A DNA stretch of 64,000 nucleotides from Tolypeutes matacus (lineage: Eukaryota; Chordata; Mammalia; Cingulata; Chlamyphoridae), in NCBI GenBank assembly GCA_026826555.1, contig JAKSZT010054569.1, positions 3,214,258 to 3,278,257 of the forward strand, written 5' to 3'. This document shows, piece after piece, positions 1 to 12,285 of this stretch; the first letter of the stretch is position 1; the number at the start of each line of letters is the position of its first letter. Both the position numbers and the translations under genes were made by a program. The notes beneath the pieces are model-generated. The model saw only the letters and a program-made list of their open reading frames with translations. It was not told the DNA's origin and ran no database searches.

Positions 1-690
1 AGTCCATGGTTTAACTTATGGGTCCTTGTTTGTGTAGTGTAGTTCCATGAAATTTTTAAAAAACTTTTTATTCTGTTACCCTTTACACAATCTAACATTT
101 CCCCCTTTTAATCATATTCAGATATATATTTCAGTGCTGTTGACTGTGTTCATAATGTTGTGCTACCATCACCACCATCCACTACTTAAACATTTCTGTC
201 ATTCTAAACAAGGACCCCTGTACATTTTAAGCCTTAACTTCCCAATCCCTATCACTGGTAACCTATGATTCCATTAGTTTGCTTATTCTAATTGTTTTAA
301 ATCAGTGAGCTCATACAATATTTGTCCTTTTGTGTCTGGCTTATTTCATTCAACATGATGTCCTCCAGGCTCATCCATGTTGTCTCATGTATCAGGACTT
401 CATTCCTTTTTATGGCTGAATACTATTCCACTGTATGCATATACCACATTCATCAGTTGATGGACACCTGGGTTGCTTTCATCTTGGCAATTGTGAATAA
501 TGCTGCTGTGAACATCGGTGTGCAAATACCGTTTGAGTTCCTACTTTCAATTCTTTGGATATGTACTAGTAGTGGGATTGCTGGGTTATATGGTAGTTCT
601 ATATTTAGCTTTCTGAGGAACTGCCAAACTGTCTCCCACAATGGCTGCACCATTTTACACTGCCACCAACAATGAATGAGTGCTTCTACT
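1..690 (-). mobile_element. L1 3' end (ORF2 C-terminus plus 3' UTR)
   Basis: Minus-strand translation at 453-653 gives MVQPLWETVWQFLRKLNIEL and further ORF2p C-terminal sequence ending AALFTIAK..TQVSIN, typical of L1 ORF2. Towards position 1 it runs into 3' UTR. The same sequence recurs at 31.1-31.9 kb (same strand) and 35.9-36.8 kb (opposite strand). It carries substitutions and is not functional. The 3' terminus lies beyond the left edge of the window. Confidence 0.88.
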
Positions 691-739
691 CCTCTGCATC
701 CTTGGAGAAATCTATTTTTCTAAAAATTATTCCATTTTC

Positions 740-1720
740 TCCCCTACTAAGATTGTTATACATTTTTTTCTTCTTTCGGGTGTTATTCTTAGAGATTACA
801 AATGCATTTTTGACTTAATACTACTTTCCACCCTTTGCTTCCATGTATTTTAAACCCAAGCCATAATTATTATTTTAAAAGTCAGTATTAATTTATATTT
901 ACATTTGTCCTTACTGTTTTCTTTATGTGGGTTTCTTTTTTCTCAACATGCAGAACTTCCTTTAATATTTTCTAGTGTAAGACTATTAGCAATAAATTCT
1001 ATCAGTTTAGTTTGTCTTTATGTGGCCTTCACTTTCTTTGTGTGTGGCCGTCACTTTTGAAGGATATGTTCATTCCATCTAGAATTCTAGGTTAGCTTTT
1101 TTTTTTCTTTCAACACTTTAAGGCATTCTGCTGTCTTCCAGCCTCTATAATTTCAGGTGATAAGCCAGCCATCATTCTAATATTGTTCCCCTGAAGGAAG
1201 CGACTTTTTTTCTCTGCCAATTTTTAGGATTTTCTCTTTTTCTTTGGTTTTCCGCAGTTACATCTATGATGGGTGTCCATATGATTTTTTTGGTATTTAT
1301 CCTGCTTGGAGTTCATAGAGCTTCTCTAATCTATGTTTTGGAATCTTTCTCTGTTTTGGAAAATTGTTAATATTCTTCTATCCCATTCCCCATTTTCCAT
1401 TCAGCAAACTCTTTTCATGGGTCTAACACTGTCCCACATGTCTCTTTTGTATTTTCCCTTCACTTTTTTTCCTTAGCACAGGATAATTGCTACTGCCATT
1501 TTTTCAGTTAACTAATCCTGTATTTTACTTTTTCTAATATACTATTAAGCTACCAAATAGCTTTAGTTATTGTACTTTTTCAGTTCTAGAGATTCCACTT
1601 GACTCTCTTTTTCAATAGCTTCCAGGTCTCTTACAAAAAATTTTCCATTCTTTCCTTTCTTAAGGATAATCAGTTAAAGTCCCTGTGTGGAAACTCTTAA
1701 ATGTCTGAATCATCTGTGGA
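740..1720 (-). mobile_element. Old L1 (L1M/HAL1-type) 5' half fragment
   Basis: The plus strand contains the reverse complement of old mammalian L1/HAL1 5' sequence ('tagaattctaggttagc', 'ataagccagccatc', 'gcttggagttcatagagctt'). It is strongly decayed with no open frame. The family name comes from remembered consensus text. Confidence 0.6.
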
Positions 1721-1721
1721 T

Positions 1722-1753
1722 TTCTTTTTTTTTTCTCTCTCTCTCTCTCTCTT
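1722..1753. repeat. Poly-T/(CT)n microsatellite
   Basis: A run of T followed by about ten CT units. Confidence 0.9.
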
Positions 1754-2609
1754 GATTTTTGGTCAATTAGTCCTGTTAGCATGGCCTATAATATTTCACT
1801 GGATGAAATACTGGATTATAGATGAGAACTGTAGAGGATTTGGATGACATTTTCCTCCAAAGAGCAAATAAAAGTACCAGTAACTCACCTAGATTGTCTT
1901 GAGGGCTGTTCTATTTCAATTTTACCCTTAATATTAGGGTTTGGCCCTAAAGGGGCCTCAATGAAAAATGCAGGGAGTAATGAGGACCCTCTAACTTGGA
2001 AAGGTTGGAAGTTCAACCTTTGCCTTCCTGACACCACTGTTTGTTGAAATCTCGGCTCAGAACATTACCTTTCTAACTGATGTTTTCAGCTGGGTTTCTC
2101 AGAATCTTTTCTTGCTCATGTGCAGCTTAGAAGGTGGTCAATGACCGACTTTAAAGGGACCTAACTAGATTTTGAGGCTAGCTTCTATGTGGTTCCCTCC
2201 TCTTCCAGACTTTATCTCCTGAAGTTTTAACCTCTTTAGCAGCCTCAGACTTCAACCTTTGCCTTCTTAGCCCAATAAAACTGCTATTTTTTTGTCTGGG
2301 CTTTATTATTCTAACCCACAAACCAGGAAATGTCTCCAGGAAAAAAAACAAGGTGACTGGTGAGCTCACACTGGGCACAACCCTCCTCCAAAGGTCATAA
2401 CCTCTCAAGAATTTCCTATACTGGCTGCTCAAGTAAGAACAGCGAAGTACACAAAATATGAAAGAGGCAAACACACTATAAACGCAAATGATCATAAAGA
2501 ATTCTGAGGAATACCTTGCCATGGACTACACACCATAACTTAGCCACTCACACAATTTTGGTGGGAGAATCACAGTCTCCTGAACCAAGGTAATCATTCT
2601 GCACCACCT
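1754..2609. other. No gene or clear repeat seen
   Basis: AT-rich intronic sequence. A 114-codon minus-strand open frame (2178-2522) shows no recognisable motif and is treated as chance. Confidence 0.5.
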
Positions 2610-2866
2610 TCCATTACTGAAATGTTCCCATCTACCCAAAAAGAAACCCTATACTCAGTATACATTAACTCCGCACTCTTCCTTTCTCCTGCCCATGGTA
2701 ACGTGTACCCTAATTTCTGCCTCTATGAGCTTGCATATTGTCCAGTATTTTCTTTGCAGTTATCCTGGGGCTTAAATTTAACACTTAAATCTATACCAAT
2801 CTCATTTGCTTTGTGTGAAAGTTTTAAGCTGGGTGGATACCAGAAAATCATGTTTTTAGGGTGAAT
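2610..2866 (-). mobile_element. Possible L1 fragment
   Basis: Phrases such as 'aaaaagaaaccctatactca', 'cccatggtaacgtgtaccct' and 'tgcctctatgagcttgc' resemble the antisense L1 3' UTR seen at 1-300 and 31.2-31.4 kb. It is short and diverged. Confidence 0.4.
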
Positions 2867-2867
2867 C

Positions 2868-3500
2868 CATTCCAGTAGGCGTGGGACCCTTTGACTGGGA
2901 TTGCTTTAGTTGAGGGCCTTTGATTAGACTGTGGGACCCAGGATGGGTCTTGGTCCTCTTGTTGGAGTCCTTTATAAATGAAGTACTAAAGCACACAGGG
3001 AAAAAGTGGCAGAGACAGAGCCTGAGAGGTCCCCAAGAGGCTTAAAGAGCTAAACCGTATGCCTGATTGCTCATGGCTGAACTCACGGAGAAAGCGTAGC
3101 TTGATGCCTTGATTTGGGCAGAGCCACTACTATGCCCTGCCATGTGCCTGACCGTCCACAGCCGTCCTTCCATAAGACACCATCTTTAGATTTTCACAGC
3201 CTCAGAACTGTAAGTTTTTTTTTGTTTTTTTTTTTTTTTGAGGTAACAGGGATTGAACCGAGGACCTTGTATGTGGGAAGCTGATGCTCAACCACTGAGC
3301 CACATCAGCTCCCCGAGTTGGTTTTTATTTGTTTGCTTATTGTTTTTAGAAGCCACTGGGAACTGAACCCAGGACCTCCCATGTGGGAAGCAGGTACTCA
3401 ACCACTTGAGCCCAGAACCCTAAGCTTTTAACCTAATAAATTCCCATTTTTGGTATATTGCATTGGCAATCTTTAGCAAACCAAGACACTTTGATATCAA
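2868..3500 (+). mobile_element. 5'-truncated LTR, same family as 9703-10172, split by two SINE units
   Basis: It shares 'aatccattcc', 'aggatgggtctt', 'ttgatgccttgatttgg', 'ctcagaactgtaag' and 'aataaattcccatt' with the complete solo LTR at 9703-10172. An AATAAA signal lies near 3434. The start of the LTR is missing and the copy is more diverged. SINE sequence at 3212-3414 interrupts it just after 'gaactgtaag'. Confidence 0.7.
3212..3414 (-). mobile_element. Two tandem DAS-type SINE units inserted in an LTR
   Basis: Two antisense tRNA-derived units follow a poly-T stretch. Each has an antisense B box ('gggattgaaccgaggacc', 'gggaactgaacccaggacc') followed by 'tgtgggaagc' and an antisense A-box region ending in 'cactgagccacatcagctcc' or 'cacttgagccc'. 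They are joined by a T-rich linker (about 3316-3350), as in other dimeric copies in the window. Confidence 0.85.
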
Positions 3501-3539
3501 CTTAATTTCAATTGTATATACAGATTATGTTCTTATACC

Positions 3540-5355
3540 CCCCGCCCCCCCACCTTTAGGCAGTTCTTGTCACAAATTACATGTCTACATACTTATCTTT
3601 TAGATCCTGAAGGAAGTAAATGCAATAGTACTGGCATTTATATTTACCTGTCATTACCCTCACTGACAGCTTTGACCAATTGTCCTTTCCTTCCAACCTG
3701 TGGAACTTTCTTTAGCATCTTTCGTAGGGCCGGTCCAGTGGTGACGAACTCCCTTTGCTTTTACTTCTCTGGGAGTATCTTAATCTCTCCCATAGTTTTG
3801 CAGGATATAGAATTCTTGGGTGGCAGGTTTTGTTTTTTTGTTTTGTTTCTTTTTGCTTTGAGTATTTTAAATGTCACTCCACTGTAATCTTGCCTCCATG
3901 GTTTCTGGTGATAAATCAGCACTTACTCTTATTGTTGCTCCCTTGTATATGACATGTTGCTTCTCTTTTGCAGTTTTCAAAATCCTCTATCTTTGGCATT
4001 TGACAATTTGATTATAACATGCCGCAGTGTGAATCTATATGCATTTGTCATGAGCTCCTTGGATGTGTATATTCAAGTCTTCTGTTAAATTTGGGAAGTT
4101 TTCAGCCATAATTTCTTTGAATGTTATCTCTGCCCCTTTCTCTTTCTTCTTCTTCTTCTGGGACCCCCACAATGCATATATGGTTATTCTTGATAGTGTC
4201 CCACAGATTCCTCAGGTTCCGTTCACTTTTCTTCATTCTTCCTTCTTTCTGCTCCTCAGACTGAATGATTTCAATTGTCTTATCTTCAAGTTCTGGTTCT
4301 TTCGTCTGCCAGCTCCAATTTGCGGTTGAACCCCTCTAAGGAATCTTTAATATTTATTACAGTGGTCTCCAGCTTTGTTTGGTTTCTTTTCAAAATTTCC
4401 ATCTTCTATTGACATTCTCTCTCATTTTCCTGATTTTAATTCTTTGTCCATATTTTCCTTGACCTCTTTGAGCATGTTTAAGATCATTTTTAAAAAGTCT
4501 TTGTCTGATATGTCCCAGGTCTGAGTCTTCTCACTGATGGTCTCTAATGTTTTAATATTCTCCTTTGCTTGAGCCATCACTTCCTATTTCTCTGTATGTT
4601 TTGTAACCTTTTGTTGAAAGCCTTCCTTGAATGCCAGAAGGAGGAGGAGGAGGAGGAGGAGAAAGAAGAAGAGGTGAAAAAAACACCTTCCTCAGTCTTT
4701 GCGGATTGACCTGTGAAAGTGCTCTCCTTGAGGGTTAGCCATACAGCTTAAAGAGTAGCTCCAGGTCAAAGCATAGGGGCCACTCAGATCATGAATGTGG
4801 CCTTAAGGAATTCCCCAGTTTACAGATACAAATGTCCCCTCTTGCCTAGGAAACAGTTTCCTCGTGGTTCCAGACACTATATTTTATGTCCTATAGCCAG
4901 CATCCCTTACCCCAGGCAACACTTGACCGCTCTCCCAGAGTATTCTTTAGTAGACCTTGGTGAGCTGCCTTCTATACGCAGGGCAAGTTCTGAGACAGCA
5001 AGTCCCTCAGGCCACCACCAGATCGACAGGGCCAGACATGCACAATCCCAGTTAGGTACAGGAGGGTTACTCTGCTCCCTCCCAAACCTGGCACTAAAGG
5101 CTCCTCACCCAACCCATGGGGGTGGGGGAGGGGCCAGTCACAGCATGGCAGTAGCACGGCATGGCCTAATGCTTTTAAGTGGCCTTTTTTTTTTTTGACA
5201 GGGAGTTCGCCCTATTACTTGCAGTCCTTCAACTGTTTTCTGTATCTCTGAGAAAGATGTTTCTACTAGTTCTTGCTGGTTTTTTGAAGCTTCTCTGTAG
5301 TGGGGGAGATGGAGCTCTGGAGCATCTCACTCTACCAACTTGATGAGGCAGGACT
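3540..5355 (-). mobile_element. Old L1/HAL1-type element including a probable 5' end
   Basis: Antisense old-L1 text is continuous ('gtttctggtgataaatcagc', 'atttgggaagttttcagcca', 'gtcccacagattcctcaggt', 'ttcaattgtcttatcttcaa', 'gtctttgtctgatatgtccc'). Beyond a (GGA)n tract it continues as a GC-richer leader-like region ending near 5355, which would be the element's 5' end on the minus strand. There is no intact frame. Confidence 0.65.
4638..4674. repeat. (GGA)n/(GAA)n microsatellite
   Basis: About nine GGA units pass into GAA units, inside the old L1. Confidence 0.9.
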
Positions 5356-5822
5356 GGAATAATATTCTAATTTATCACGAGTTACTGAACCAGTAGTATC
5401 AATGGTGAACCTTTTTCCACGCTCTTGTACTTAGCCACTGTCAGTTCTGTGAATATTTATTAGTAATAGAAGCGAAATATCCGGATTTGCCATACCAGAG
5501 TTTGATGATTTAGCAGCGGTAAAGTTTTATTGCCATTTTTTTTTTTTTTTTTTTAACCTCTGGGTCACGAATGAAATATTTCTGAATGGATGAGTAGGAT
5601 TAACCCTTAGTCACTATCATCAAACACTGAATGGTTCTGGAAATTAGCTTTTGCTGCAGACTTGTTAGTGTTCTTAATGAATCTGACCTAAAATTACAAG
5701 ATAAACAATACTTACATATGATATACCGTGGCAAGTCATTTTGATGACAACTAACAATTGAATCAAAAGTAATGTCAGCTGCTTACTCTGTGTTGTCAAA
5801 AGTGAAAACAAAGGGAGTGAAG
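5356..5822. other. No gene seen
   Basis: Intronic sequence with a poly-T run near 5536-5554 and no recognisable element. Confidence 0.5.
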
Positions 5823-5915
5823 GAATGGATGTAGCTCAAAGTGGTTGAGTGCCTGCTTTCCACATACAAAGTCCTGGGTTTGATACCTGGTACCTCTTTA
5901 AAAAAAAAAAAAAAT
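5823..5915 (+). mobile_element. DAS-type SINE monomer
   Basis: 'aatggatgtagctcaaagtg' (A-box region) is followed 40 bp on by 'gggtttgatacctgg' (B box) and a poly-A run (about 5900-5914). Older and more diverged than the other copies. Confidence 0.8.
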
Positions 5916-6398
5916 TTAAAAACAAGAAGCAAGCTCGTCACTCCTATACACATTTGTAGTGGATATATTTTCCAAGCTCAAAGTACAGTTTCAACAATGT
6001 TTTTTGGACCTTGATTCAAGTGCAAAGGAAATTTCCATGTGTAGTTAGGAATTTCTATTTAACCTTTAAGGAGTAATTAATCAGTAATATAATACATATT
6101 AAAAGGCAAATATTAAGAGAAGCATTTAATAGAATTCTGTAACTTCCTTGCAAGTGATGAATATGCTCAATTAAAAGCATATGCTTGTTGACTGATAACT
6201 CTATTTAGCAGCACCTATCTGCGTGAAAAGACATATTTTAAGATGAAATATGTAAAATCTCATTGTAGGCCAACATCAAACAGGACTTGCTATCAATTTT
6301 GATGGCAAGGAACACTAATTCTGAACCTCAAACTAAGAAAATGTTACCCTATCCCCCCAAAAAGGGATTACATTCTTATCATTACCAAAAATTGTACT
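5916..6398. other. No gene or clear repeat seen
   Basis: AT-rich intronic sequence. Confidence 0.5.
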
Positions 6399-6532
6399 CA
6401 ACCTTATATATATACATACATATATATATATATTTTTTTTTACCGGGAGGTCCCAGGGATCGAATCTGGGTCCCTCCATATGGGAGACGGACGCCCAACC
6501 AGTTGAGCTACATCCAACCCCCAACCTTATAT
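6399..6532 (-). mobile_element. DAS-type SINE with 11-bp target duplication
   Basis: The SINE occupies about 6410-6521 in antisense: (TA)n and poly-T tail, then 'accgggaggtcccagggatc', 'ccatatgggagacggacg' and 'gttgagctacatcc'. It is flanked by the direct repeat 'caaccttatat' at 6399-6409 and 6522-6532, the mark of L1-driven retroposition. Confidence 0.92.
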
Positions 6533-8560
6533 TTTTAAATACATATTTGTGTAAAAAAATTTTCCAATGCTATTTGTCTTTTAAATTACAAAGGGTGTAG
6601 ATGTGTCTATGTGTATGCATATACTAAATTTTATCTTTCAATAACTATCTATTTTCTCTAGCAATTTCTTACTTAGAATTGCCTTCTAAGTCCTACTTAT
6701 TCCCCATCCCCCCACCCCAAAATACATACAATGTTACAAACCAATTAATGTTAAAATTCACTTAAATCCAGATTTTCTATTTTCCCCCTCCAGGAATTAC
6801 TCTATACTTAGTCCAAACCTCTGCTTTAAGTAACAAAAAGGAAGGAAAATACAATTTTTACAATTGGCCAAAATGTGGAATTTTAATTTTAAATGAAAGA
6901 ATTAGGCAGCTGCCATCATTTCAATTCACTTTAGTCTTCCTGGTAGGAATAATTAATGTGAGTTCAGAACCCACAAATGGTCTCAGGAGCTCTGCATAAT
7001 ACCCCAAACTGTCTGCAATATTGTATATTTACATGAACATATGTACTTTTTTCTGAGAAGGAACATGGCTTTCATGAATTCTCAAAGGGTTTGTGAATCA
7101 ACCATATGTTAAAAAATTCATCCCAGGAACATTAGTAAACAACAGCCAGTATGAGAAAGAAGTAAAGAAAAGTGATAAAGAGGTGAGGGCTAGATATTTC
7201 AGGAACTAGAGGAAGGAGTACCCTAGCCCAACGGTTCACAAAGTGTCATTCCTGCTCTGCGTGCTGACATCTATACTGATGGTACAAAAGCAGTGGTGGG
7301 TAAACTGCTGGCACCTTACCACGAATTAAGTCAGTGGCACCAAACTGCACTTGTGTGACTGATTTAGTTCCAAGCTGGTCTAGCCACTTTTCTCTCGCTC
7401 TAGAAAAAATTTTTTTTTTAAAGGGGGGGGGGGGTTTGGGGTGAAGCACAACAAACTGATTATCCAGACTTAGTTGTTTAAGAGACCTGTCTTGAAAATG
7501 AACAAAGTGAGCCTGTCACTTCAATGAAACCAAGTGACAGTATTTGTTACCAATGATAAAATTCAAGCTTTCAGTGAAAATTAAAATTTTGGAAACCCTG
7601 TATCTAGTACATGAATGCGACAGCTTCTCCATACTTAAGGAACCTGCTAACAGGATCTTGTTGTGATATTAACAAATGTGTTATATTGTATAACAAAACG
7701 TCAGCATTTGGACATGTACATAACTCAATTGAACCATTATTGTCCAAATGATCAATGTACAAATTACAATGTACATTGGTCACAGGTGAGTAAGAAGATC
7801 CATTTCAAGTGCAAGATAGATCAATGGATTTTAATAATGTAAGAGAACCAAAAGTTCACTGATATTTCAGATTCCACATTCCAATTCACCTTTAAGAAAC
7901 AAAATGCTTCCCAATTTTTGGTAAATATCAGAGGAATATCCACAATTATCTAAAAAAGACCATTAAAATGCTCCTCCCTGTTCCACCTACACATCTGTTT
8001 GAGTACAACTTCAGCCAAAACAATGTATTAAAACAGATTGACGCAAAGTAGAATGAGAATTCAGCCATCCTCAAAAGATTTACCTAAATGTGAAATAGCA
8101 GCACTCTTCTCACTAATTTTTGTTTTATACAAGTTATTTTTCATAAAACATTATTAAAATATAAGGATTTTAAATGAATGAATCTATATTTTTAATTCTC
8201 ACTTTTAATTTCCAGCACAGTATAGATAACGCACATAAATAAAAGCGCTTGAGGGCCTCAATTCTTTTCAAGATTGTAAAGAATTATCTTTGTGTTGTTG
8301 GCTTGAGATAGGAGGTATCAATCTGAACTCAAGGACATATATTTCCTATCCTCTGTCCTCTGAGAAGACCCAGAAGCCAGTGCTACACCAATAGCAATGA
8401 TCCCATTTTCCATTAAAGCAAATCAGGGAATCTTGAAAGAAGGGCTGATTCCAGGGCTGGGACAAAAAAAGCACAAGATGGGCCTGGAACATCTTGTGCC
8501 AGGAAGTCAAGGAGGGCTCAACCAATAATGGACATATGACCAAAGGCTACTGGAGTTAGT
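6533..8560. other. Intron sequence without recognisable gene or repeat
   Basis: About 2 kb of AT-rich sequence. A 12-G run lies at 7423-7434 next to poly-T/A. No open frame carries a known motif. Confidence 0.5.
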
Positions 8561-8569
8561 ATGAAGTGG

Positions 8570-9236
8570 ATGTCAGGGGCCAAATCTGTGACAATTTTAT
8601 AATCAAAATGAATAATAGTAATGGTTATAATTAAATAATGAAAATCTACAAATCCACACTGATATTAATAAATAAACAAATAAATGTGGGTAAAAGGTAA
8701 GCTGTTCCTTACAGTAGAAAATCATCAATGGATGCTAAAAGTTATGAGTAAAGGTTTGAAGAATTATTTTACGTAGTTTCATAGTATCTTCCAATATATT
8801 ACTTATTATTTACAAGGGAAAAAATATTACCATTAGAGTGGAGAAATGTGGCAGATACCACCGTAATATCAAGAAACTTTAGATAAACCCAAATTGCGTA
8901 ACGTTCTACAAAAAGAGCCTATGCTCTTCAAAAATGTCAAGATTGAGGGGGAAAAAAGGCTGTGGAACTGTTCAAACTAAAGAAGACTAAAGAGACATGA
9001 CAACACAATGCAATGTATCGTCTTGGATTGGATATTAGATTGGGAAAGTAAGATAGCTATAAAGGACATTATTGGGACAACTGATGAAATTTGAATATAC
9101 ATTCTGGATTAGATAATAGTATTATATCAATGTTAAATGCCCTGATTTTGTCATGGAACTGTGGTATGTAAAAGAATGTTTTTGTTCTTAAGGAAATAAA
9201 CACTGAAATATTTAAGGGTTAAAAAAAAAAAAAAAA
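8570..9236 (+). mobile_element. Old L1 3' end with poly(A)
   Basis: The stretch ends in 'tgttcttaaggaaataaaca' followed by a 16-A run near 9221-9236, and upstream has AT-rich 3'-UTR-like text ('tggaactgtggtatgtaaaa') recalling old L1M 3' ends. No coding is left. Its 5' limit is uncertain. Confidence 0.5.
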
Positions 9237-9617
9237 GAGTGTGAAGGGGTCCCAACACTCAAAAAGTGTGAGATCTGCTACCCTAGACCCAAGCCAAAAA
9301 CGTATACATCACTTAAATCACTTTTCACTCTTTTATTCTGCCTAGAATTTTCTTCCCTCCTCAGCAATGTTGGTATGGTATGCCAAATCAGATGACAAAC
9401 TCTGGATGAAGGGAGTGGAAAAGAAATGTTTTATTTATACATAATACACAAACATGAGAATGGTGGCTGTGTACAATTAACACAATGTCAGGGATGTCTT
9501 AACTGTTATGTACTCAAGAAACAGCTTCTCAAAAATTAGTATAGGGAAGGTCCAGGGCTCAGCAGCATCAAGAGTCCTCTATTAACTATTTCTTAGCTCA
9601 GGATTGTACTAAACAAT

Positions 9618-9702
9618 AACTATGACAGCTAACATTTTCTGATGTTTTATTATGTGCCAAGAACTGTTCAAAGTGTTTCGCCTGTTTAATCTTTATAGAT
9701 AC
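9618..9702 (-). mobile_element. MIR, left part (split by LTR)
   Basis: 'ctaacattttctgatgtttt', 'tatgtgccaagaactgttca' and 'gtttaatctttatagata' match the antisense MIR body. The element resumes after the LTR at 10173. Confidence 0.75.
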
Positions 9703-10172
9703 TGTGGTGGTTTGAAGCTGTATGTACCCCAGAAAAAAACATGTTCTTAAACGTAATCCATTCCTGTGGGTGTGAACCCATTTTAAGTAGGACCTTTTGA
9801 TGAGGTTACTTCAGTTAAGAAGGTGTGGCCCACCTCAATTAGGATGGGTCTTCATCCTATTACCGGAGTCCTTTGTAAGTGAAGTGACATTCACACACAG
9901 AAAGAAAGCCACAAAGGAAGTAGACAGAAGCAGAAATCAACAGAACCCAGAAGAGAAGGGGGACACTGCCATGTGCCTTGCCATGTGGCAAGCCAACGTC
10001 CATGGATAACCGGCAGCCAGCCCCTAGAACACCAGTCTTCCAGAAGAAAGCCAACAACCTGATGATGCCTTGATTTGGACTTTCTTTTAGTCTCAAAACT
10101 GTAAGCAAATAAATTCCCATTATTTAACCCCACCCATTTCATGGTATTTGAGCAGCCTAGAAAACTGAAACA
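9703..10172 (+). mobile_element. Complete solo LTR with 5-bp target duplication GATAC
   Basis: A 470-bp element starts TGTGGTGGTTTGAAGC and ends CTGAAACA, with GATAC on both sides (9698-9702 and 10173-10177). AATAAA near 10108 supports plus orientation. The TG...CA ends, 5-bp duplication and absence of internal sequence make it a solo LTR. I recall this sequence as abundant in xenarthran genomes. A truncated relative is at 2868-3500. It inserted into a MIR. Confidence 0.93.
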
Positions 10173-10260
10173 GATACATTATCAAGTAGATCCTTGCTAT
10201 CATCCACAACATGTAGAAAAAACTGGGGCTCAGAAGAGAAATTAAAATACAGGTAGAGTC
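10173..10260 (-). mobile_element. MIR, right part (split by LTR)
   Basis: 'gatacattatcaagtagatc' through 'aaactggggctcagaagaga' continues the antisense MIR interrupted at 9702 ('gaaactgaggctcagagagg' in MIR). Confidence 0.65.
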
Positions 10261-11984
10261 TGTATGCTTAATCATAATAAAAATATATATATACCATTAT
10301 AACTGTTAAATAAAACACTGGGGAGAAAGTTAAAAATGGGGTTGTGTAAATTCTCAAAGCAGGAAAGAAAGTATGCTGGTCAGCCTGTAATTGACCAGAT
10401 GAGAACTTTTATTATTCAGGGATATTCTCATAAAACATTATGGGAATAAAATTCTTTTATGGTGAAATAAGCTGTGTCAAAACCTCCAAATTATGCAATG
10501 TGGTCACGCATCAAGACCCAAAGGCAATGTTTCCACTAAGTTGTGCATATAACATAAATACCTCTACTTGTCCTTGCAGATGCAAGTAAATTTGGGAAGG
10601 AAATTTTTTAGGAAGAAAAGGTTTTACACCCACAGAAGTACATAATCTCATAAATCACCACGCTACACATGTCAATAGTACAGAGGCAGAATGAAGGATA
10701 AGAACCACTACCTGAAAGAATTATAAAACCAGAAGTTTGTATTAAGTATCTCAACATAAATTTTTTCTACTGCATGACAAGTACCTATTGTACACCTGGA
10801 ACTTCCTTCTTCCATCAAATCAGGAAAAGATTGGTTACCAGTTATTTATACTTACTTAACTTCAGAATGAGTTTCTGTATCTTCAGTCTTTGTTACCTTG
10901 TGGAATCTAACAGAGAATGAAGTGTGTGTATATATGTATGTGTGTGTGTGTGTCTCTGTGTGTACGTATGTATGTATATATGTATATCACGTTTTAATTA
11001 CTCATAATCACAACTTCAGAAGTAACTCTGAGTCAGTCTTGAAGGTTAAGGGGAGGGAGTAAAAGAAAGAAGAGTTGTAACCTTGATCTCCTTCCCCCTA
11101 CCTTCACTGGTCTTCTATTTTTTCCCCCAGAATAAGTCATGAAATGGCGGTTCACAGCTGGTAGGAGCAGTGGTTACTGCCTGAGGGTATAATTTAGCAT
11201 CTAATCTAATTAAATCCGAGAAGGCTCACTTGGGAATCTCCACCCACCACCTCCACCACCATCACCACACTATCACTAATTCTACTGACATTTACAAACC
11301 ATTTCTTCTCCTTTCTCTCCATATTCCAAGACTTCCAGAATAAACTTTGTTTCAGAACCTAATGGAATTTTAGTTTATCTTTCTAAATATCTTGACATTC
11401 CTAAATTGAGAATGCATGCCAATGGAATGCATACTGTTAAATGATAAATGTTTGTAACAAAATCAACCAAAAAAAATTCTACTCACTAATTTTAAAGCTT
11501 AATCTAACCTGTCTCTAGCCTCAGCTTTGAATAGACTTCTAAAGACCACAAATTCTTAAGCATTTACCAGAAAAGCTCCAGTTCTGTTTTCAAACAGCAA
11601 AATAAAACACCTCTTGGGCTACTGCTTCAAAGGTCAGTTTCCTCAATTGCTAAAACTAAGGAAACAACCCTAATTCTGAATCAGTTAAAAATATATCATC
11701 ATTTTTATGCCTCCTCTAGTCTCTCAGCCAAGCAGCAGCAACAGCAGCAGAAGAGAGAATCTTAAAATACCCCTCAGATAATCTCCCCTACCCCCCAACC
11801 TGCTCTTTTCTATCTGATGTGGCCCTGGATTTACAAGGACGTTTACGTTGCCAAAAGCAACTGGCACTTCCTTCAAACTGCCTAACCTTTAGGCTGCTGG
11901 GTCAGAATTAAACAATTTAATCAGAAAAGGGGCTTTAATGAGTCTAGCAATTCCTCAAAAGCTTAAAATAGAGTTAGCATGTGA
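10261..11984. other. Intron sequence without gene
   Basis: About 1.7 kb of largely unique sequence. It contains a degenerate (TG)n/(TATG)n microsatellite at about 10923-10985 and a short CAG/CAA run near 11735. Confidence 0.5.
10923..10985. repeat. Degenerate (TG)n/(TATG)n microsatellite
   Basis: Interrupted TG and GTAT repeats. Confidence 0.85.
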
Positions 11985-12285
11985 CTCTGAGCTATACACA
12001 CAAGAGAAATGAAAACACATGAAAACCTGTACATGAATGTTCATAGCAGCATTATGCGTATTAGCTAAAAAGTGGGAATATTCCAAACATTCATCAACTG
12101 ATGAAAGCATGAAGTGTGGCATATCCATACAATGGAATATTATTCAGCAAGAAAATGGAATGAAGTACTGACACTTGCTACAATATAGATAAACCTTGAA
12201 AACATTACGCTAAGTGAAAGAAGCCAGACACAAAAGACCACTTATTGTATGGTTCTGTTTTTAAGAAATGTCCCAAAAGGCTGTG
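11985..12285 (+). mobile_element. Old L1M fragment (ORF2 3' end)
   Basis: 'aatgttcatagcagcattat', 'caatggaatattattcagca' and 'gaaagaagccagacacaaaa' are standard text of the old L1M ORF2 terminus and 3' UTR in sense orientation. No open frame. Confidence 0.85.

Noticed and set aside
6410..6521. tRNA-like A and B boxes in this and the other DAS loci
   Set aside because: They are SINE heads with poly(A)/poly(T) tails and target duplications, not cloverleaf-forming tRNA genes.
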